A stretch of 64,000 bases of DNA from Terriglobales bacterium (lineage in GTDB: Bacteria > Acidobacteriota > Terriglobia > Terriglobales > Acidobacteriaceae). Both the position numbers and the translations under genes were made by a program. Shown here in pieces: positions 1-10,395 of the stretch (positions are counted from its first letter, which is position 1; every line of letters begins with the position of its first letter). Where the stretch lies: positions 558,001 to 622,000 of the forward strand of contig JAICSO010000002.1 of assembly GCA_025936825.1 (NCBI GenBank), given 5' to 3'. The notes beneath the pieces are model-generated. The model saw only the letters and a list, made by a program, of their open reading frames with translations, did no database searches and had not been told where the DNA came from.

Positions 1-987
1 GGTTTCGACAGCTTGCTTTAGAGCGGTAGCGACGTCGACGGTGAGGAGTTCCCCTTGTGGCTCGGGCTGTTCGGTGGCGTCAATGTCAAGCGCCTCAATG
101 TAGGGATCCTGGTTGGCACCAATCGTCAGGCGAAGGTTCTCTTCCGCCTGCTTGACGGCGTAGTCGGCCTGAATCACTTGCAGACGGCGGGAGGCGACTT
201 CCGACTCAGATCTGTAGATGTCGAGCGGCGGCAGAGCGCCGAGTTCCAGTGCGCGCTTGTCGTGCTGGTAGGTGGAGTCGGCGGCGTCCTGCGACTTGCG
301 GGCGACGTCGAGATTGTTGTGAGCGCGGACCAGGTCCCAATATCGCGTGATCGCTTGCAGCAGGGCGGCATTGACTTGCGCCTTAAACGCGGACCGCGAG
401 GTTTGCAGATTCGTGCGGGCAATCACGACCGGCGCGGTGTTGGCGAAGCGCCAGCGATTGCGCAGCAGCGGCTGGGTGACCTGGATGTTCAAAAAGGATT
501 GATAGTAGGGATTCAGAAAGTAGAAGCCGCTGTTGCTCGAATCTTTGGTGCTGTTCATCCCGATCTGCAAGTTCGTGCCTGTTGGCAGCGTCTGGCTGTA
601 GTTCAACTGGGCGGACTGGTTTAAGTCGTTGAACGTTCCGGCCCCCTGGATCTGGCTGAAACCGGGATAAGAACTGTGGCGGGCGGAGAAAACCGATTGG
701 AACTTCGGATCAAATGGCTGGAAGGACCTCAGCAAGGTGAATTTCGCGCTCTCAACCGAGGCTTCCTGCACGTGGATGGCGCTATTGTTCTCGAGGGCAA
801 GAACGATGGCGTCGTGAAGAGCGAGCTTCAGCTTGCCGTCGACGACATAGTCGTGGAGGTGTTGCGGAGTGGCGGCTTTGGGCGAGCGCACCTGCGCAGT
901 GAGCAATCCACGGTAGGTTTCGTTGGATTGCGCGGAAGCAGTGAAAGATGATGCAAGCAAGAGAAAGCAGATGAGACGGAGTTTCAT
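1..987 (-). CDS. TolC-family outer membrane efflux protein (3' end beyond window)
   Basis: The ORF is open from the ATG at 987 down to base 1 (329 codons, no stop), so the C-terminus lies outside the window; the track shows only its shadows because it has no stop here. The start follows a good GGAGG site and the first ~20 residues are a signal peptide (MKLRLICFLLLASSFTASAQ). The body has the alternating beta/alpha-hairpin pattern of the OEP family, e.g. LALENNSAIHVQEASVESAK early on and a long helix (ALLQAITRYWDLVRAHNNLD). It would form the outer-membrane channel for the adaptors and permease encoded just upstream on the same strand. The substrate is unknown. Confidence 0.85.
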   Translation of the reverse strand, partial: MKLRLICFLLLASSFTASAQSNETYRGLLTAQVRSPKAATPQHLHDYVVDGKLKLALHDAIVLALENNSAIHVQEASVESAKFTLLRSFQPFDPKFQSVFSARHSSYPGFSQIQGAGTFNDLNQSAQLNYSQTLPTGTNLQIGMNSTKDSSNSGFYFLNPYYQSFLNIQVTQPLLRNRWRFANTAPVVIARTNLQTSRSAFKAQVNAALLQAITRYWDLVRAHNNLDVARKSQDAADSTYQHDKRALELGALPPLDIYRSESEVASRRLQVIQADYAVKQAEENLRLTIGANQDPYIEALDIDATEQPEPQGELLTVDVATALKQAVET

Positions 988-1036
988 TCGTCCTCCCACA
1001 GAAATGCGATCGGGCCCCGACTGCGGTATTGCTAGG

Positions 1037-2329
1037 TCATTCGTAGCGGATGGCTTCAACGGGATCGAGACGCGCGGCTTTCATCGCCGGATAAATGCCG
1101 AAGATCAGTCCCACGCTGATAGAGACGACGAAGGCGAGGATGATCGAGAACGCGGTCACGATCGTAGACCAACCCGCGAGCCAAGCGATGAGGCGCGACA
1201 TGAAGACGCCAAAGATAATGCCGAAACTTCCGCCGACGAATGAGATGATCGTGGCCTCGACTACAAACTGGCGCACGATGTCGAACTGACGCGCGCCCAC
1301 AGCGCGGCGCACCCCGATCTCGCGCGTGCGTTCCAGGATGCTAGCCAACATGATGTTCATGATCCCAATCCCGCCGACGAGCAAGGAAATGGACGCAATA
1401 GCGACCATCACGGCGTTGAACAGGCGCTCGGTGCGGCGCTGTTCGGCCAGCAGTTCCGCGGGAACAATCACGCTGAAGTCCCCGGCGGAGTGGTGGCTCC
1501 AGTTCAGAATGGCGCGCACGACCTGCGCGACTTGCGGCACATCGGCGGTATCGGCCAGATGGAGATAGATGCCGTCGATTTCATCGCGAACATTACTGTA
1601 ACTGTCTTCAAGGCGCAGAATGGCAGCATTGAGAGGGACGTACACAACATTGTTCAGGTCCTGCGAGGGGACTCCGGCGACTTCGGTTTGCGAACTGAGC
1701 TGAGGGCTGGCTACACCGATCACTTGAAACCATTGCTGGTTCAGCTTGACGTATTGACCGATGGGATCGGCGGCACCAAACAAGTTCGACTTGGCACCTG
1801 CTCCGAGGACGCAGATGGAACGCGCGTGACTCTCTTCGTCAGGGCTGAAGAAACGGCCCTGGATCAGATGCAGTCCCGCAATGTCCGTGTAGTTGGCCGC
1901 GACGCCATAAACGACGGGAGGATCCTGCTGCGACTTAGGAATCGTTTTGCTCGGAGTAAAGCGCTTGCGCGGAGTAGCGGCAGCAATGTCGTCAACATCG
2001 TCTCGGATGATGCGGTAGTCCTGCAGCGTGAGCCCGGGAGAGATTCGGCGAATTTTATCGTGTGCCTGCCACTCAATCGTCTCCTTTGCCTCGACGATCA
2101 GGTTGTGCACGCCCATCTGCTCGATTAATGCCATGACTTTCTGCCGAGCGCCAGCGCCGATGGAGAGCATGGAGACGACCGCGGCCACGCCAAAAATCAT
2201 GCCGAGCATGGTGAGCAGAGAGCGCATCCTGTTGGCGAGCAGATTCTGCAGGCCGAGGCGCAGATCGGGCAGCCATTGTTTGCATCCCCCGATGGCACGG
2301 CGGATTGGAGGCGCAGTGAGGACCGGCAT
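1037..2329 (-). CDS. MacB-type ABC transporter permease (MacB_PCD + FtsX)
   Basis: 430 residues with the MacB/FtsX layout: an N-terminal membrane helix (about residues 35-60, LLTMLGMIFGVAAVVSMLSI), a large periplasmic domain (about 70-300), then three C-terminal helices, including LLVGGIGIMNIMLASILERT and the RAVGAR loop that contacts the ATPase in this family. It has no nucleotide-binding domain, so it needs a separate MacB/LolD-like ATPase, which is not in the window. Its ATG overlaps the stop of the preceding adaptor gene by one base (TAATG), implying translational coupling. The likely role is a tripartite exporter with the adjacent adaptors and TolC; substrate unknown. Confidence 0.88.
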   Translation of the reverse strand: MPVLTAPPIRRAIGGCKQWLPDLRLGLQNLLANRMRSLLTMLGMIFGVAAVVSMLSIGAGARQKVMALIEQMGVHNLIVEAKETIEWQAHDKIRRISPGLTLQDYRIIRDDVDDIAAATPRKRFTPSKTIPKSQQDPPVVYGVAANYTDIAGLHLIQGRFFSPDEESHARSICVLGAGAKSNLFGAADPIGQYVKLNQQWFQVIGVASPQLSSQTEVAGVPSQDLNNVVYVPLNAAILRLEDSYSNVRDEIDGIYLHLADTADVPQVAQVVRAILNWSHHSAGDFSVIVPAELLAEQRRTERLFNAVMVAIASISLLVGGIGIMNIMLASILERTREIGVRRAVGARQFDIVRQFVVEATIISFVGGSFGIIFGVFMSRLIAWLAGWSTIVTAFSIILAFVVSISVGLIFGIYPAMKAARLDPVEAIRYE

Positions 2330-3630
2330 TAGAGATTGCCTCCTCCGAGCGGCGACGCGGAGCCTGAGCTAGAGGACTTTCGAGGCAAAGTGGGATCGAT
2401 CAGCGCGACCTTGTCTCCTTCTTTCAGCCCCTCGATGGCGGTGCGGCTTTCGTTCTGCGCGCCCACTTTGACTTGCAATTGCTCGAAGCCCGACACCTTC
2501 TTCAGGTAAACGGTCTGCTTGCCGTCTTTTTGAAAGACGGCAAGCCGGGGAACATACAACCTATTCGCGTTCTTCGAGCCAAGGATGACGATTTGCGCAG
2601 TCAATCCGGGACGCAAAGCTGGGTCAGCGTCAGTCAACTGAATGGCGACATCGAACCTGCTGGTCGAAGTAGTTTCCCAGAAAGGCCGCTGCACCATGCC
2701 GCCAGCAGACTTCACGGTGCCATGAAAGGTCCGGCCCGGCAGGGCGTCGAATTCGATCTCTGCCGGTTGTCCGATGGTGATATTGGCGCGCTCCAGTTCG
2801 GTGACCTTGGCCGAAAGCTGCATTTCGCTGGAGACAATGACGCGTGCGATACCGGTGCCGGGCTGCACCTGATCGCCTTCATGGAAGTCGGGCACGGCCA
2901 TGCCGCTGAAAAAGAAGTCCCCCGTCATGTTCTTCTCTATAGACACCAGGCCGTCGGTGGTGGCCGTCACATGCATCTTGTCGATGTTCTGCTGGGCGAC
3001 GTCCATAGAGAGCTTGGCTTTGTTCCACTTCTCCTGGGCGAGGTCGATTCCAGTCTGGCCAGTGGTGCCGTGAGACTTGATGTCCTGTTCCAGCTCGGCA
3101 AGAGCACGCTTGGCCTGGTCGAGGGCGAGCTTGTTTTTCTGAGCATCGATGGAGCTGACCAGTTCGTTCTTCTGCACTTCCAGTTCGGCCTGACGAACGT
3201 CAAAACGAGCCTTGAGGAGAGCAACATCGTCCTGCGCCTTCTGCACGGCGGCGTCGGATTTGGCTTTGAGGATGTCCTGCTCGGCTTGGTGCAACTCGGA
3301 GCGACTCTGCTCGAGGACATAGTGCTGCTCGGTAGGATCGAATTCGATCACGACGTCGCCCTTCTTCACCACCGCGCCGGTATGGAGCAGATGCGTGATT
3401 TGCAGCGATGCGCCGGCCACAGGAGGAGCGCTCAGCGTCACAGAATCCTTGGCCTCAAGCTCGCCGCTAGTGTAGACACGCAGATCGAGTTCGCCACGCT
3501 TGACGGTAGCAACTGGGATGTCGTCGGAAGAGCTGGAGAGAGGTGCTTTACGGGACGCGCGGCTGATGGCGATACCGGCGATCAGCACAACAGCTACAGA
3601 AATCCCGATAATCAATCGTCGGCGCGTCAT
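2329..3630 (-). CDS. HlyD/RND-type periplasmic adaptor protein (third of three)
   Basis: The ORF track starts at 3762, but the natural start is the ATG at 3630, which overlaps the upstream stop (ATGA) and begins MTRRRLIIGISVAVVLIAG, a signal anchor. That gives 433 residues: N-terminal membrane anchor, biotinyl-lipoyl halves (around EAKDSVTLSAPPVAG and the VTATTDGLVS region) flanking a long coiled-coil hairpin rich in Q, A, E and K, then a beta-barrel and the C-terminal membrane-proximal domain. It links an inner-membrane permease to TolC. The C-terminus is Ser/Gly-rich. It is paralogous to the next two genes. Confidence 0.87.
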   Translation of the reverse strand: MTRRRLIIGISVAVVLIAGIAISRASRKAPLSSSSDDIPVATVKRGELDLRVYTSGELEAKDSVTLSAPPVAGASLQITHLLHTGAVVKKGDVVIEFDPTEQHYVLEQSRSELHQAEQDILKAKSDAAVQKAQDDVALLKARFDVRQAELEVQKNELVSSIDAQKNKLALDQAKRALAELEQDIKSHGTTGQTGIDLAQEKWNKAKLSMDVAQQNIDKMHVTATTDGLVSIEKNMTGDFFFSGMAVPDFHEGDQVQPGTGIARVIVSSEMQLSAKVTELERANITIGQPAEIEFDALPGRTFHGTVKSAGGMVQRPFWETTSTSRFDVAIQLTDADPALRPGLTAQIVILGSKNANRLYVPRLAVFQKDGKQTVYLKKVSGFEQLQVKVGAQNESRTAIEGLKEGDKVALIDPTLPRKSSSSGSASPLGGGNL

Positions 3631-4889
3631 TCGCTCTTCCCTGCCGCAGGATCCTGCAAAGCAATGCGGTCGCCGGCTTGCAGCCCCTTGGCCACGAGAA
3701 CGCGATCGCCGCTTCTGCGGCTGATTTCGATCGCCTGAGTTCGAAACTTGGAGCCACTCCAAACGTAGGCCAGGGTCTCCCCTTCCTTCTGGAACGACGC
3801 CTGGACCGGGATGGCAAGGGCGTCGCGAACGCGGTCGACGATGACTGTAACCTGCGCCGTCATACCCGGTTTGAGGCGCGGGTCGGAATCATCCAGAACG
3901 ATGCGCACGTCGAAGTCGCGCGGAACAGGCCAACCCGCGGAAAAATCCTCGGTTGCCAGTGCGCTGATGTCTTCGATCCTGCCCGTGAACTGGCGGTCAG
4001 GGATGGCATCGAGATGGACTGTGACGGGTTGCTTCGGCGCCAAACGTCCGCGCTCGGTTTCATCAACGTGGGCAGTAACGCGTATAGAGCCCGGATCGGG
4101 GAGTTCCGCCAGCGGCGTGCCGGGCCAAGCGCGATCTCCTGGCTTGAATGGAGAGACGTTTCCACCATGCCACACGGGTACAAGGCTGACCATACCGGCA
4201 GCGGGCGCTTTTAGCGTCATTTTCGAGAGCGCTGTTTCGGCACGCTGCACGTCGAATGCAGCTTTGCGGCTGGTTTCGACCTTCCCTTGAATACTGGCTT
4301 TCGCCGCGGCGCGGTCGGAATTCAGTTTCTGTTCAGCCTCACGCAGCGTCTGCTCGGCATTGCGGACCTTGAGCTTGGCTTCCTCACCTTCGATCTTGGA
4401 AACGATCTCTTGTTTGCTAGCATCGAGCTTGGCGGATTCGAGATCAAAGCGCGCCTTGGAGACAGCAGTGAGGTCCTGCTCCTCGGTGATGCGCGACTGC
4501 GCACGAGTTTGGTCAATGTCGGCCGTCGAGTACTTCAAGGTGGAACGGAACTGCGCGAGGTCTTGCTCAGTCTTGGTCTTATCGAATTCGACGATCATGT
4601 CACCAGGTTTGACCTTGGCCCCATCGGCGGTAATTTTCAGGATTTGGAGGTCGCCGGCATCGGCGGGAGCAGTGATGCTCAGGGACTTGAGCGCTGTACA
4701 TTCGCCACGGAACTGAACGGAATCGAGAAACTCGGTGCGCTTGACTTCAATCGTGGGAACTGAGGGTGATCTGCGGCTGTAGCGGACAGCGCCAAAAACA
4801 ACGCCGCAGGCAAGCAGGACGATTATTGCTGTCACGAGCTTGCGCTGCATCAGTAACGCTCTGATTCTCCCGATCATACGTGCAATCAC
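3627..4889 (-). CDS. HlyD/RND-type periplasmic adaptor protein (second of three)
   Basis: 420 residues with a membrane anchor (residues ~18-36, VTAIIVLLACGVVFGAVRY), split lipoyl motifs (SLSITAPADAGDLQILKI and LKAPAAGMVSLVPV), a long coiled coil between them and a C-terminal beta-barrel ending in a Gly-rich AKGLQAGDRIAL segment. The track start is a GTG at 4889, six bases after the upstream stop; an in-frame ATG at 4877 is an alternative and no strong ribosome site decides between them. It sits between two other adaptor genes in one operon. Three different adaptors for one permease suggest hetero-oligomeric rings or service to several permeases. Confidence 0.86.
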   Translation of the reverse strand: MIARMIGRIRALLMQRKLVTAIIVLLACGVVFGAVRYSRRSPSVPTIEVKRTEFLDSVQFRGECTALKSLSITAPADAGDLQILKITADGAKVKPGDMIVEFDKTKTEQDLAQFRSTLKYSTADIDQTRAQSRITEEQDLTAVSKARFDLESAKLDASKQEIVSKIEGEEAKLKVRNAEQTLREAEQKLNSDRAAAKASIQGKVETSRKAAFDVQRAETALSKMTLKAPAAGMVSLVPVWHGGNVSPFKPGDRAWPGTPLAELPDPGSIRVTAHVDETERGRLAPKQPVTVHLDAIPDRQFTGRIEDISALATEDFSAGWPVPRDFDVRIVLDDSDPRLKPGMTAQVTVIVDRVRDALAIPVQASFQKEGETLAYVWSGSKFRTQAIEISRRSGDRVLVAKGLQAGDRIALQDPAAGKSE

Positions 4890-4895
4890 ATGTAC

Positions 4896-6017
4896 TTACT
4901 GGAACGCGCCGGCACCCCCAGCTTGCAATGAGAGATTTACGTCAACTGCCGCCGAGAGGTCCGGCATCAGCTTGGGGTCTACACCAGCAATCGAAAACAC
5001 CACCGCAAAGGAGCGGAGTTTATCGGAGAAATCGCCGCTGCGCGCGATGGGTGCCATCTCCACCAGCTTGCCGGGAAACACGAGTTCCGGATAGGCATCA
5101 AGGTGAATTTGCGCCGTGTCTCCGAAGCGCAACGCCGGGAAATCCTCCTGATTCACAAATGCACGCACCTGCATGGACGATGGGTCGACCACTTGCATGA
5201 AGCTGACACCCGCCCGCACCTGGTCCCCCTCCTGCACCTGGCCCATCTTGCCTTGTTTCCAAATGGTGTTCAGGACGACGACGCCATCAATCGGTGATTT
5301 GATCTCCATCAATTCGGTGTTAGCGCGCGCATGTTCCATCACCTGCTGAGCGCGATCACGCTGAATTTCCAGCAGGCGCACCGCGGAATGCGCCGACTTG
5401 CGTTTAAGATCGAAAGTGGCACGAAGTTGCTGCAGAGTTGCTTTGGCCTCATCGAGCGTCTGTTGCGCCTTTTCGGCATCGATCCGGGAGAGCAGTTCTA
5501 TCTTCTGCATCTCAAGCTGCGCCTTGCTCAGATCGCTTTCTGCTTGCTGGATCTCAGTCTCGTCTTTCGCGCGAGCGGCATCGTCCTTGGCCTGCTCCTG
5601 AATCGCCTGATTGGCAAGCTTCTGATAATCATCCTGCTTGTCGACAAAGTTGCGCATCTGCGCCTGGCGATCGAAGTCGACGAGTAACTCGCCCTTTCTG
5701 ACATGAGTCCCGCTGGGCACGAGTTTCGTGATGGTCAGGGTGCCGAACTGCTGGCCTTCCAACATGGGCGCAACGATAGTCCGCATGCGGACTGCTTCGG
5801 TGGTGCCGGCAAGTCGAGTGACGTTGGGCGCTTGAGCGGAAAATCGCGCGGTTTTACTCACACTGCGCCTGGAGCGCGAGCCCAGCACAATTACTGTAAC
5901 TACGAGGATCGATGCCACGACGGAGATCGCGCAAACTACCTGCCACCTGGCAGGACTCCACGCAGGCCTAGGTGATTGACCAGGGGGGGTGCTCTCACCG
6001 TGTACCGACGGCGTCAT
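4896..6017 (-). CDS. HlyD/RND-type periplasmic adaptor protein (first of three)
   Basis: Adaptor family protein of 373 residues if started at the ATG at 6017 (MTPSVHGESTPPGQ). The track extends it to a TTG at 6116, but that TTG is the first triplet of a likely -35 box and the extra 33 residues look unlike coding sequence. After a cytoplasmic Pro-rich start comes one membrane helix (about 20-45, VVCAISVVASILVVTVIVLG), then lipoyl-type motifs flanking a coiled coil, and a beta-barrel with the VRAFVNQEDFPALRFGDTAQ motif typical of HlyD_D23 proteins. It is the first gene of the export operon. Confidence 0.83.
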   Translation of the reverse strand: MTPSVHGESTPPGQSPRPAWSPARWQVVCAISVVASILVVTVIVLGSRSRRSVSKTARFSAQAPNVTRLAGTTEAVRMRTIVAPMLEGQQFGTLTITKLVPSGTHVRKGELLVDFDRQAQMRNFVDKQDDYQKLANQAIQEQAKDDAARAKDETEIQQAESDLSKAQLEMQKIELLSRIDAEKAQQTLDEAKATLQQLRATFDLKRKSAHSAVRLLEIQRDRAQQVMEHARANTELMEIKSPIDGVVVLNTIWKQGKMGQVQEGDQVRAGVSFMQVVDPSSMQVRAFVNQEDFPALRFGDTAQIHLDAYPELVFPGKLVEMAPIARSGDFSDKLRSFAVVFSIAGVDPKLMPDLSAAVDVNLSLQAGGAGAFQ

Positions 6018-6087
6018 GATCAGGATCTCGCAACAAAGTCTCTCAGCAATGCGGACACCGAGCAAGGTAAATTTGTACTGTTTCCGA

Positions 6088-6116
6088 CTTAGACGTATCA
6101 GGGGTATGTCAGTCAA
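6088..6116 (-). promoter_or_regulatory. Putative sigma-70 promoter of the export operon
   Basis: On the minus strand TTGACT (6116-6111) is followed after 17 bases by TCTAAG (6093-6088). It lies about 70 bases upstream of the ATG at 6017 and overlaps the dubious N-terminal extension of the track ORF. Confidence 0.45.
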
Positions 6117-6265
6117 CGGCTAACTTCCGCAAAGACGTAGCGGCTTCACCTGCTACCCCCCAATTGGCACTAAGACAGCGAATCAAGGGATAGTCACGAC
6201 GGCTCAAACGACCTCCACGGCTGATAGGACTGAATTCCTGGATCAACCAGTTTTTGGACTTGTAA

Positions 6266-6279
6266 ATCTTTCTAAAGAT
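6266..6279. promoter_or_regulatory. Inverted repeat upstream of the ROK regulator gene (possible autoregulatory operator)
   Basis: ATCTTT-CT-AAAGAT is a perfect 14-base dyad in an AT-rich stretch that continues AGTTAATTTAG up to the start codon. ROK repressors of the NagC/Mlc class bind AT-rich dyads near promoters, so autoregulation is plausible. This rests on position and symmetry only. Confidence 0.35.
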
Positions 6280-6303
6280 AGTTAATTTAGTTCATCAGCG
6301 GAA

Positions 6304-7530
6304 ATGAGCCGAGCGAAATCCACTTTTCGGGTGCTGAATCCTGCAGGCGAGCCGAAACATGCCCGCCCCTCTCGTCCAGGACTGCTCAGGCAACTGAACG
6401 CGCGACAACTGCTGGCTTTGGTTCGCGCAAACAACCCATGCTCACGCGCCGATCTGGTCCGCCTATCAGGACTGAGCGCGCCGACCGTTTCGAGCGCCAT
6501 CGATTACCTGGAACGCAAGAAACTGGTCGCCCGACTGGGGCTCGGCAGTTCGAGTGGCGGACGTCGCCCCGACATGATTGCGTTCAACTCTTCTCGTGGA
6601 GTGGTTGGGGGGGTTGACTTGGGCGGCAGCACGGGGCGGCTAGCAATTGCAGATCTGGACGGGAAGATACAAGTCAGGTCCGTTTTTAGCACACGGGGAA
6701 ATAAAAGACCCGAAAGAATTGTCGCCTTGATTCATTCGGGGCTGCTCAATCTTTTGAATCTGGCCCACATTCCGAGAGAAAAATTGCTCGCCGTTGGATT
6801 AGGGGTGCCAGGCATCACGGACGTTCAAGCGGGGATGGTTATCTCGGCTCCCAATCTTTCGGGGTGGCAGGACGTACCCTTGCGAGACCTTCTCGAGTCG
6901 AAATTCCAGGTACCTGCGATTATCGAAAACGACGTGAATGCCGCTGCAGTCGGCGAAAGCTGGGCAGGCTCTGCGCAAAGCGTTCCGGATTTTGTCTTTC
7001 TCGCAATCGGAACCGGAATCGGCGCGGGAATCTTCATCAAAAACCAGCTCTACCACGGATCGACTTGGGCGGCAGGCGAAGTTGGTTATTTCGCAGTGCC
7101 AGGTGCCTATTTGCCTCGCATCGAAATCGACAAAGCAGGGGCGCTCGAAAGCGCGATTGGAGGAAAAGCAATCGAGCGCAATTGGCGTGAGATGTGTAAA
7201 AGAGGCGGTGCGCCCGCGAGTTTGCGCGCAACTGATGTGTTTGAGCTTGCTGCCCAGGGTCATCTGCAGGCTCGACAGCTGCTGGAATCGTCAGCACAGG
7301 TACTGGCCCACACAATCACTAATATCTGCCTGCTTTTGAATACATCATTAGTGGTGCTTGGCGGGTCGGTAGGAACAAGTGAGCCATTACTGCGAGCCAC
7401 TCGAGAAATAGTGGAGCGGAACGATTTTGCGCGCCCACAATTAGCGATCAGCCGTTTGGGGCGGGATGCCCAGTTACACGGCGCAACACGGCTAGCGCTC
7501 GATTGTGTTGAAACTGCAATCCTGCCTTAA
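6304..7530 (+). CDS. ROK-family transcriptional regulator (NagC/XylR type)
   Basis: 408 residues. A winged helix-turn-helix occupies about residues 30-80 (LVRANNPCSRADLVRLSGLS, then SAIDYLERKKLVARLG), followed by a full ROK sugar-kinase-like domain: phosphate-1 loop GGVDLGGSTGRLAIADLDG, AVGLGVPGITD, ENDVNAAAVGE and AIGTGIGAGI. The Cys-rich zinc motif of typical ROK proteins (C-x-C-G-x-x-G-C) is absent; the equivalent stretch reads GEVGYFAVPGAYLP...AGALE. A glucokinase gene follows 84 bases downstream on the same strand, so the regulator probably senses a sugar or sugar phosphate. Because it has an HTH it is called a regulator rather than a kinase. Confidence 0.9.
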   Translation: MSRAKSTFRVLNPAGEPKHARPSRPGLLRQLNARQLLALVRANNPCSRADLVRLSGLSAPTVSSAIDYLERKKLVARLGLGSSSGGRRPDMIAFNSSRGVVGGVDLGGSTGRLAIADLDGKIQVRSVFSTRGNKRPERIVALIHSGLLNLLNLAHIPREKLLAVGLGVPGITDVQAGMVISAPNLSGWQDVPLRDLLESKFQVPAIIENDVNAAAVGESWAGSAQSVPDFVFLAIGTGIGAGIFIKNQLYHGSTWAAGEVGYFAVPGAYLPRIEIDKAGALESAIGGKAIERNWREMCKRGGAPASLRATDVFELAAQGHLQARQLLESSAQVLAHTITNICLLLNTSLVVLGGSVGTSEPLLRATREIVERNDFARPQLAISRLGRDAQLHGATRLALDCVETAILP

Positions 7531-7577
7531 GAGTTAATAAAGTCCGAGACGGTCGACTAAGGGCGGGGATTCTGCAG

Positions 7578-7592
7578 GCACTTTATAAGTGC
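7578..7592. promoter_or_regulatory. Palindrome upstream of glucokinase
   Basis: GCACTT-TAT-AAGTGC is a perfect 15-base dyad 22 bases before the annotated glk start. It contains TATAAG, a passable -10 box, so a bound protein would block transcription. It differs from the dyad in front of the ROK gene, so the two need not share a regulator. Confidence 0.35.
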
Positions 7593-7614
7593 TGTTAACA
7601 AAGTAGCTTGATCC

Positions 7615-8637
7615 ATGTTGTTCTCAGCAGTTCACAATATGATCCTCGCAGGCGACATCGGCGGAACGAAATGCACGTTAACTATCTTCCAAGCGGATGA
7701 CAGAACACTCACACCTCAGTATCGAAATACGGTACCCACCCGGGACTTCCACGGCTTTGGATCTGTCTTAGAGCGTTTTCGAGTAGAGGCGGAACAGAGT
7801 GGGGTACGGATCGAGGAAAACCTCCGTTCTGCCGCATTTGGGGTAGCTGGCACGATCATCGAAGGAAAAGCACTGAGCAGCAATCTCCCATGGCAAGTTG
7901 ATAGGCAAGCGATTGCGGAATCGCTGAACCTGAATTCCGGACGCGTGTTGCTGTTAAATGATCTGGTCGCGGCGGCAGCAAGTCTGGCTCATCTCCAACC
8001 CAGCGACCTTTTGCAATTGAATAAGGGTAATGCGGAGCCCTATGCGCCGAAAGCTCTGATTGCGGCGGGCACCGGTTTAGGAGAGGCGATTCTGTTCTGG
8101 GATGGGACCCACTATCGGGTTTCTCCCTCGGAAGCGAGCCTGACGGATTTCGCACCACGCAACGACCGCGAACTGTTGTTGCTGCAATCTTTGCGGCATC
8201 GCATGTCGCGAGTCTGCTGCGAGGAAATTGTCTCGGGACGCGGGTTTCGCGCGATCCACCAGATTCTCTTCCCCGAGGTATACCACCCATTCTTCGACGA
8301 ACCGGGCGTCGATCCGGCGGCGAAGATTACGCAGCAAGCTTTGGAGGGAAGCTGCCCTGCGTGCGAGGAAACCCTCCATATCTGGATGGAAGCTTATGGG
8401 GCCGAAGCCGGCAACATGGCCTTGCGCGTGCTTCCGTTCGGAGGCGTTTATATTGCAGGCGGGATTGCACTGAAAATTCTTCCAAAACTCAAAGACGGAA
8501 GCTTTGTGCGAGCCTTCAGCGATAAGGCTAATTTGAGCACGCAGCTCGCAAAGATTCCGATATACGTTGTGTTGAATGAAGATGCGCCCGTGCTTGGCGC
8601 GGCTTATGAGGCGCTCGCGTTGAGTAGCGAGAAGTGA
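7615..8637 (+). CDS. glk: Glucokinase (Glk family)
   Basis: Phosphorylates glucose with ATP in the cytoplasm. The phosphate-1 motif ILAGDIGGTKCTLTIF is followed by LLNDLVAAAASL (substrate region) and LIAAGTGLGEAI (phosphate-2 loop), with the C-terminal GGVYIAGGIALKIL adenosine motif. This is the Glk group (PF02685), not ROK. The family normally begins at the Met of MILAGDIGG, which would put the start at 7639; the longer ORF from 7615 adds eight residues and neither start has a clear ribosome site. At ~332-340 residues it has the usual family length. It follows the ROK regulator. Confidence 0.88.
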   Translation: MLFSAVHNMILAGDIGGTKCTLTIFQADDRTLTPQYRNTVPTRDFHGFGSVLERFRVEAEQSGVRIEENLRSAAFGVAGTIIEGKALSSNLPWQVDRQAIAESLNLNSGRVLLLNDLVAAAASLAHLQPSDLLQLNKGNAEPYAPKALIAAGTGLGEAILFWDGTHYRVSPSEASLTDFAPRNDRELLLLQSLRHRMSRVCCEEIVSGRGFRAIHQILFPEVYHPFFDEPGVDPAAKITQQALEGSCPACEETLHIWMEAYGAEAGNMALRVLPFGGVYIAGGIALKILPKLKDGSFVRAFSDKANLSTQLAKIPIYVVLNEDAPVLGAAYEALALSSEK

Positions 8638-10383
<1,746 letters not shown>

Positions 10384-10395
10384 GAAGGCAGGATG

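Noticed and set aside
2329-3762. 44-residue N-terminal extension of the third adaptor
   Set aside because: It overlaps the upstream gene's coding end, while an ATGA-coupled ATG at 3630 starts a normal signal anchor.
6018-6116. 33-residue N-terminal extension of the first adaptor
   Set aside because: Its TTG start is the -35 box of a likely promoter, and the extension is not of adaptor type.
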